NCBI GenBank assembly: GCA_937914815.1 | Contig: CALDMI010000141.1 | Span: 1-9,162 of the forward strand | DNA length: 9,162 nt | Direction: 5' to 3' | Source: an uncultured Clostridia bacterium | Lineage (GTDB): Bacteria; Bacillota; Clostridia; Oscillospirales; CAG-272 | Shown here: positions 5,116-9,162 of the stretch, in pieces | How the letters are laid out: the number at the start of each line of letters is the position of its first letter | Position numbering within the stretch: the stretch's first letter is position 1 | Translations under genes and position numbers: made by a program | The notes under the pieces: generated by a model | Database searches by the model: none | Told to the model about the DNA's origin: nothing | Seen by the model: the letters and a program-made list of their open reading frames with translations, nothing else

Positions 5116-7368
5116 TTATTCTTTGGGCTTTGCCGCCCTCGTACTCCGCTTTGCCGGTGTTTTTGCCTTTGCCGTCGCTTTTGCGGCAGATTTTTTTTCT
5201 TCCGGCTTTTCCCCGGGCTTCTCCGCCTGCTTTGCCGCGAAGTCAAAGACGACATTTCCGTCCCGGAGCACGAGCTTTGCCGAGAATTTCTTTCCCTTTT
5301 GCGATATGAAGCCGTAGAGCGTCCTCGTCGTCCCGCGCTCAAGGAGCATGCGCATCTCGTCGGAGGTTATCTCCCTCTTACAGATTACTATCCCGCTCTT
5401 GAAGGTACAGCCGTCCTTATAGCCCATACAGCCGTAGGATTTTCTGCCGCGGACGACGGGCGAGCCGCAGAGCGGGCACTTCCCGACATTTTCCCCGTAT
5501 ACTCCCCCGGTGGGCTCCGGGTCAGCCTGAAGAATGAGATTCGTCACTCCCTCTCCCGCCTTGAAAATATCGGAGATTTCGCTCTCGGCGAGCTTTACCG
5601 AGTCGTCTATGCTCATCTCTCCGTGATAGACCTTTTTCAGCGCCTTTCCGAGCTCTGCGGTCTTGTATTTATCCATTGTGATACCGAGCTCTGTCAGCGA
5701 ATTTATAAGGAACTCGCCGCCGCTCATTATGGTATAGACATCCTTTTTGAGGTCTATATAGCCGCTCTTCTTCGCGTTGTCGATTATTCCCGTCCTCGTC
5801 GCCTCTGTCCCGAGCTCGAGCCCCTCGAACACCGCCTTATAGTCCTCGGCGTCGTCGACCTCGCCGGACTCCTCAAGTTCCTTTGCCTTTGCCTTATCCT
5901 CCTTGAAAGGATTTTTCAGGTAGTTATTGAGGGTCTCTATCGTATAGTGCTTCGGCGGGACGGTCTGCTTTTCCGCCGGGGCGAAGTTTATATTCACGAC
6001 CTCGCCTACCGCGAGCTTCGGAAGTATTTTATCCTTCTGCCCGTAGTCGTCGTACTTCGTCCAGCCGGGCTGCCGTATCACGGTGCCCTTCAAGGTAAAG
6101 GTTTCAAGGTTGCCGACGGCGATGTTTATCTCGCTCCGCTCCGCTATACACTCCTCCGAGCAGAAGACGGCGACAAATCGGCGGAACACGGTTGAATATA
6201 CCTGATTTTCCCGCTCTGTGAGCTTATCCTTTGCGGGAATTTTATATGTCGGGGTGAGCGCGGAGTGTGACTCTATCTTCGAGTCGTCGAAGATATATTT
6301 CGAGTCGCGGAAGCGGACGGGGTACCCGAGCTTTGCAACACCCGCGAGTATGGCGCGGACCTTATCCTTTTCTGCGGTCGCAAGGTACTCCGAGTTCGTT
6401 CTCGGGTAGGTGAGATACCCGTTTTCATAGAGCCGCTGTATTATCTCAAGTGACTCTTTCATTGACATTTTGTATTTCTTTCCTAAGACGTTCTGAAGAG
6501 TGGAGAGCGAATAGAGCTTCCCCGGGCGGATTACATCCGTCTTGCTCTTCACATCGGTGACGACGGCGCCGGTGCGGTTATAGAGGTCAGCCATAGCCTG
6601 CGCCTTATCCCGCTCGTCCTTTGCGAATTTATTCTTGCTGACGAGCTCGACGAGCTCGCCGTTCGTCTTTTCAGCCGACTGAATGACAAAGTAGGTATCC
6701 GGTACGAAGTTCCGGATCTCAAGGTCGCGCTCGTAAATCGCTCTGACTATCGGGACTATGACGCGACCGACGCGCAGAAGCTTTCCGGTTCTTATCGTTG
6801 CGTATCTTGTGAGATTCACGCCGTAGAGCCAGTCTATATAGGTTCTCGCAAAGCCCTCTGACGCTAAGTTCTCGTACTCCTCCTCGCCTTTCATCTCCGA
6901 GAGGGCGGAGCGCACGGTCTCCGGCGTCTGGTCCGGTAGCCAGAGGCGGAGGAATCTCTTCTTCTCGTCTCCGAGAGCGTTGCTTACGCAGAGGCGGACT
7001 ATAATCTCTCCCTCGCGGTCGGCGTCCCCTGCGTTTACCACAGTGTCGACATCCTTTCTTCTGCAAAGGGAGGTGAGCAGGTCAAACTGCCGCTTTACCC
7101 CCGGGTCGACCTCGTGGCTCGCCGAGTCCTTTTTCAGTTCAAAATGGAACTTCTCCGGAAAGCACGGGAGGTTCTCGAGCGTCCAGCGCGCACGCCCGTT
7201 CTTCGGCGGGGCGTAATACTCTATATCCGCGAGCGAAAAGAGGTGACCGAACGCCCAGCTTACTATATACTCGTCGTTTATGAAGTAACCGTTCTTTTTT
7301 TCCATTTTTCCGATGCCGGCGACAATATTTCTCGCGAGGCTCGGCTTTTCGGCTATTATGAGCTTCAT
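5116..7368 (-). CDS. topB: Type IA DNA topoisomerase (topoisomerase III, TopB-like)
   Basis: The 750-residue enzyme cuts one DNA strand through a 5'-phosphotyrosine and passes another, decatenating or relaxing DNA. The N-terminal TOPRIM domain has IIAEKPSLAR (4-13) with metal/catalytic Glu7 and DADREGE (115-121, acidic residues D115, D117, E119). The core includes the DWLYGVNLTRY segment (179-189) and LTYPRTNSEY (319-328) with nucleophile Tyr321. Further on come SHSALTPT (367-374) and ATRTGII (523-529). A four-Cys zinc ribbon (C631, C634, C647, C654), a TopIII-type C-terminal repeat (to about 710) and a Lys/Ala/Pro tail (714-750) complete it. E. coli TopB is 653 residues, so the extra length is mainly the zinc ribbon and tail. 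The start at 7368 follows GGAGGGG by five bases; the longer open frame to 7464 lacks the conserved start. Nothing mobile flanks it, so a housekeeping copy is likely. Confidence 0.93.
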   Translation of the reverse strand: MKLIIAEKPSLARNIVAGIGKMEKKNGYFINDEYIVSWAFGHLFSLADIEYYAPPKNGRARWTLENLPCFPEKFHFELKKDSASHEVDPGVKRQFDLLTSLCRRKDVDTVVNAGDADREGEIIVRLCVSNALGDEKKRFLRLWLPDQTPETVRSALSEMKGEEEYENLASEGFARTYIDWLYGVNLTRYATIRTGKLLRVGRVIVPIVRAIYERDLEIRNFVPDTYFVIQSAEKTNGELVELVSKNKFAKDERDKAQAMADLYNRTGAVVTDVKSKTDVIRPGKLYSLSTLQNVLGKKYKMSMKESLEIIQRLYENGYLTYPRTNSEYLATAEKDKVRAILAGVAKLGYPVRFRDSKYIFDDSKIESHSALTPTYKIPAKDKLTERENQVYSTVFRRFVAVFCSEECIAERSEINIAVGNLETFTLKGTVIRQPGWTKYDDYGQKDKILPKLAVGEVVNINFAPAEKQTVPPKHYTIETLNNYLKNPFKEDKAKAKELEESGEVDDAEDYKAVFEGLELGTEATRTGIIDNAKKSGYIDLKKDVYTIMSGGEFLINSLTELGITMDKYKTAELGKALKKVYHGEMSIDDSVKLAESEISDIFKAGEGVTNLILQADPEPTGGVYGENVGKCPLCGSPVVRGRKSYGCMGYKDGCTFKSGIVICKREITSDEMRMLLERGTTRTLYGFISQKGKKFSAKLVLRDGNVVFDFAAKQAEKPGEKPEEKKSAAKATAKAKTPAKRSTRAAKPKE

Positions 7369-7386
7369 TTTCACCCCTCCGTTTCC

Positions 7387-7401
7387 CCCGGCGGCGCCGG
7401 G
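7387..7401 (-). promoter_or_regulatory. GC hairpin in the topB leader
   Basis: On the minus strand CCCGGC (7401-7396) pairs with GCCGGG (7392-7387) around a three-base loop, about 6 bases before the GGAGGGG ribosome binding site (7380-7374). It lies in the predicted leader of topB and has no T-tract, so it is not a terminator. It could affect translation initiation or mRNA stability; this is inference only. Confidence 0.35.
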
Positions 7402-7434
7402 TGCGGTTCTCATCCTGCAATCAATCCAAAAATA

Positions 7435-7463
7435 ATTGTAACACAGATTTTCCGAAAATTCCA
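7435..7463 (-). promoter_or_regulatory. Probable topB promoter, extended -10
   Basis: Read on the minus strand, TACAAT (7440-7435) is preceded by TGT (extended -10), and 17 bases further up is TGGAAT (7463-7458), a weak -35. Transcription would start near 7428, giving a leader of about 60 bases. An inverted repeat, TTTTCCG (7448-7454) and CGGAAAA (7465-7471), straddles the -35 region and could bind a regulator. Confidence 0.6.
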
Positions 7464-7486
7464 CCGGAAAAGAAAATTTTGGTCAT

Positions 7487-7516
7487 ATTGTACAAATCAA
7501 GTGACAGGTACGACAA
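7487..7516 (-). promoter_or_regulatory. Possible second, upstream topB promoter
   Basis: On the minus strand TTGTCG (7516-7511) and TACAAT (7492-7487) are separated by 18 bases, an acceptable sigma-A-type pair. It would add about 50 bases to the topB leader. The -10 box lies in the palindrome TTGTACAA (7488-7495), so a chance match is possible. Confidence 0.35.
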
Positions 7517-7551
7517 ATTTTTAATCTTCCCTTTCTTTTTCTTTCCGCGCG

Positions 7552-7560
7552 TGGTATACT
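7552..7560 (+). promoter_or_regulatory. Extended -10 promoter of the tdk-deoC-deoD operon
   Basis: TGG (7552-7554) directly precedes TATACT (7555-7560), an extended -10 element. The sequence 17 bases upstream is TTTCTT, a poor -35, as expected for an extended -10 promoter. Transcription would begin near 7567, about 24 bases before the tdk ATG. No operator for a DeoR-type repressor could be recognised. Confidence 0.6.
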
Positions 7561-7590
7561 ATTGTAAGAACATATGAAAATGAGGTTTAT

Positions 7591-8199
7591 ATGGCTAAGC
7601 TGTATTTCAAGTACGGCGCCATGGGCTCGTCAAAGACGGCGCAGGCGCTCATAACAAAATTCAACTACGAGGAGCGGGGGATGCGCGTCTGGCTCGTCAA
7701 GCCCGAGACCGACACGCGCGACGGCGCAGACGTAATAAAATCCCGCATAGGTCTCTCCGCCGTGTGCACGGTGATACCGCCGGAATGTGACATTTACGAG
7801 CTTTTCAGGCGGGAGCACGGTGACGCGGACGTTATTATCGGGGACGAATGTCAGTTCTTCACGCCGGAGCAGATAGACGGCTTCCGCATGATTGTCAACG
7901 ACTTTGACCGCCCGGTGCTGCTCTTCGGGCTCCGCACCGACTTTCTGACCCACCTCTTCCCCGGGAGCCGAAGGCTCTTCGAGGTCGCGGACTCTGTCTC
8001 CGAGATAAAGACGATATGCGAATGTGGGGCTAAGGCGACGGTTAACGCCCGCGTCGACGGGACGGGACGAATCCTCACCTCGGGGGATCAGGTCTGCCTC
8101 GGCGGTAATGACAGGTACATAGCGATGTGCCACAAATGCTGGATTGAAAGAATACGCGCAGAGCGCGAAAACAAGAAATACGAAAGGCGGAAAAAATAA
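7591..8199 (+). CDS. tdk: Thymidine kinase, type II
   Basis: The 202-residue cytosolic enzyme phosphorylates thymidine (and deoxyuridine) with ATP to give dTMP for the pyrimidine salvage pathway. The P-loop is GAMGSSKT (9-16) and the catalytic motif is DECQF (85-89), with Glu86 as the probable base. The substrate-binding lasso is structured by zinc: C143 and C145 (ICECG) plus C180 and C183 (CHKC), with [14 protein letters not shown] (171-184) at the typical place and Tyr176 near the base-binding site. Length agrees with bacterial TK1-like enzymes (about 190-210). In the P-loop, the Gly usually found before Lys15 is Ser14. The ATG has GAGG five bases upstream. The gene opens an operon: its TAA overlaps the deoC ATG by one base (TAATG). 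Confidence 0.94.
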   Translation: MAKLYFKYGAMGSSKTAQALITKFNYEERGMRVWLVKPETDTRDGADVIKSRIGLSAVCTVIPPECDIYELFRREHGDADVIIGDECQFFTPEQIDGFRMIVNDFDRPVLLFGLRTDFLTHLFPGSRRLFEVADSVSEIKTICECGAKATVNARVDGTGRILTSGDQVCLGGNDRYIAMCHKCWIERIRAERENKKYERRKK

Positions 8200-8867
8200 T
8201 GGACATACGCGAGATACTCTCAAAATGCGACCACACCCTCCTCTCACCCACCGCGACATGGGAGGACATAAAGAAGATAGTCGACGACGGGGTAAAGTAC
8301 CGCACGGCGTCTGTCTGCATACCGCCGTCATATGTCGGCAGGGCTTCCGAGTATGCGGCGGGGCGGGTTAAAATCTGCACCGTCATAGGCTTCCCGAACG
8401 GGTATTCGACCACAGCGACAAAGGTATTCGAGGCGGCGGACGCCGTCGCCCGCGGGGCGGATGAAATCGACATGGTGATAAACCTCGGCGACCTGAAAGA
8501 CGGAAGATACGACGAGATACTCGACGAGATAAACCGCGTCAAGGGCGCGTGCTCCGGCAGGATACTGAAAGTCATAATCGAGACCTGCCTTCTTACCGAC
8601 GAGGAGAAGATAAAGATGTGCAAGATAGTCTCCGAGTCCTCCGCAGACTTCATAAAGACCTCGACCGGATTTTCCACCGGGGGGGCGACGGCGCACGACA
8701 TCGAGCTCTTCGCCGCGAACGTCGACCCTCGGGTGAAGATAAAGGCGGCGGGCGGAATAGCCACGATATCCGACGCGGAGAATTTCATCCGGCTCGGCGC
8801 CTCGCGGCTCGGGACCAGCAGAATTGTAAAGCTCGTCAAGGGCATGACCGACATAACCGGATACTGA
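8199..8867 (+). CDS. deoC: Deoxyribose-phosphate aldolase
   Basis: The 222-residue class I aldolase splits 2-deoxyribose-5-phosphate into acetaldehyde and glyceraldehyde-3-phosphate, the last step in using the sugar of deoxynucleosides. The TIM-barrel motifs are in order: CDHTLLSP (10-17), SVCIPP (38-43), VIGFPNG (62-68), ADEIDMVIN (87-95, with Asp91), [10 protein letters not shown] (123-132), FIKTSTGF (151-158) with Schiff-base Lys153, and IKAAGGI (181-187) with Lys182, the second active-site lysine. It belongs to the short form of the family (about 220 residues, as in Bacillus), not the 259-residue E. coli form. It overlaps tdk by one base, so coupled translation is likely. In-frame tandem stops TGA-TAA end it, 37 bases before deoD. 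Confidence 0.96.
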   Translation: MDIREILSKCDHTLLSPTATWEDIKKIVDDGVKYRTASVCIPPSYVGRASEYAAGRVKICTVIGFPNGYSTTATKVFEAADAVARGADEIDMVINLGDLKDGRYDEILDEINRVKGACSGRILKVIIETCLLTDEEKIKMCKIVSESSADFIKTSTGFSTGGATAHDIELFAANVDPRVKIKAAGGIATISDAENFIRLGASRLGTSRIVKLVKGMTDITGY

Positions 8868-8904
8868 TAAAAAGAAAACGACCGTTACAAGGAGAAAAGG
8901 AAAA

Positions 8905-9162
8905 ATGGCAAACACATATACACCTCACATAAAGGCAGCCCCCGGAGATTTCGGCAAGACGGTGCTCATGCCCGGGGACCCGCTCCGCTCAAAGTTCATA
9001 GCGGAGAATTTCCTTGAAAATCCCGTGCTCGTGAACAATGTCCGCGGCGTCCAGGGCTATACCGGAACCTACAAGGGCGTGCGCGTCTCGGTCATGGCGA
9101 GCGGAATGGGCATGCCGTCGATAGGCATCTACTCCTATGAGCTCTACAAGTTCTTCGGGGTC
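8905..9162 (+). CDS. deoD: Purine-nucleoside phosphorylase, DeoD type (3' end outside window)
   Basis: The first 86 residues are visible and the frame is open at the right edge. The enzyme phosphorolyses purine ribo- and deoxyribonucleosides to free base and (deoxy)ribose-1-phosphate. The N-terminal hallmarks of the hexameric DeoD family are present: TPHIKA (6-11) with His8, VLMPGDPLR (20-28) with the phosphate-binding Gly24 and Arg28, Arg47 in [13 protein letters not shown] (51-58), and [20 protein letters not shown] (62-81). His8, Gly24, Arg28 and Arg47 match E. coli His4, Gly20, Arg24 and Arg43 with a constant offset of four, from a slightly longer N-terminus. Two purine-rich stretches precede the ATG (AGGAG at 8890-8894, AAAGG at 8896-8900). 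It follows deoC in the same operon. A phosphopentomutase gene would normally be needed to feed DeoC and may lie further right. Confidence 0.94.
   Translation, partial: MANTYTPHIKAAPGDFGKTVLMPGDPLRSKFIAENFLENPVLVNNVRGVQGYTGTYKGVRVSVMASGMGMPSIGIYSYELYKFFGV

Noticed and set aside
4786..6195. Long open frame on the plus strand, 469 codons, opposite topB
   Set aside because: It is antisense to a clear type IA topoisomerase with all motifs intact, has no ribosome binding site, and its low-complexity Arg/Leu/Phe/Cys-rich translation reads as a shadow of biased codons.
5116..7368. topB as a marker of an integrative conjugative element
   Set aside because: Mobile elements often carry topB, but no relaxase, T4SS, integrase, att repeats or change in base use is visible, and housekeeping genes flank it.
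7369..7464. N-terminal extension of TopB by 32 residues (or 14 from the ATG near 7410)
   Set aside because: The conserved family start MKLIIAEKPS follows GGAGGGG at good spacing, and the longest version would cross the -10 box at 7435-7440.
8075..8915. Minus-strand frames of 259 and 195 codons opposite deoC
   Set aside because: Both lie antisense to an intact deoC with all active-site motifs, and neither shows a start site or domain.
1..9162. Defence system, CRISPR array, toxin-antitoxin pair or biosynthetic cluster
   Set aside because: I looked for spaced direct repeats, Cas or restriction motifs, paired small genes and synthase motifs on both strands and saw none.

Overview
The window looks like chromosomal DNA from a low-G+C-phylum Gram-positive anaerobe with a fairly GC-rich genome, most likely a Clostridia-class gut or rumen bacterium (Oscillospirales or Christensenellales type). 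This is an inference from three things: strong GGAGG-type ribosome binding sites, sigma-A-like promoters with TACAAT/TATACT -10 boxes in AT-rich gaps, and families typical of Clostridia (DUF4830-like protein, small Cys-rich peptide, compact DeoC and type II Tdk). Genes are densely packed, and codon use is rich in ATA, which together with few stop-complementary codons gives long antisense shadow frames. No phage, transposase, integrase, CRISPR, tRNA or rRNA is visible.

Layout. (1) 1-850, plus strand: the 3' part of an unidentified membrane protein, translationally coupled (ATGA overlap) to a small multidrug-export-family (PF06695) protein. (2) 851-1060: a convergent gap holding a hairpin terminator and a roughly 139-base element that can fold into a three-way junction. 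(3) 1061-2604, minus strand: a two-gene ABC-2 type transporter (permease and ATPase, overlapping by 7 bases), read from a promoter at 2653-2681. (4) 2702-4195, plus strand: a MATE-family efflux transporter with its own promoter, back to back with the ABC promoter. A perfect 20-bp-stem terminator (4218-4264) separates it from (5) 4272-4763, minus strand: a membrane-anchored DUF4830-like protein. (6) 4827-5021, minus strand: a 31-residue Cys-rich peptide gene followed by two hairpins. (7) 5116-7368, minus strand: a type IA topoisomerase (TopB-like). (8) 7369-7590: a divergent promoter region. (9) 7591-9162, plus strand: tdk-deoC-deoD, cut by the right edge.

How the genes work together. The right-hand operon handles nucleosides. 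Tdk phosphorylates thymidine for salvage, DeoD phosphorolyses purine (deoxy)nucleosides, and DeoC splits deoxyribose-5-phosphate into acetaldehyde and glyceraldehyde-3-phosphate. The left half is rich in predicted exporters (PF06695, ABC-2, MATE), but nothing in the sequence identifies their substrates. I see no clear new multi-gene system. The two items most worth following are the folded element at 922-1060 and the small Cys-rich gene at 4926-5021.
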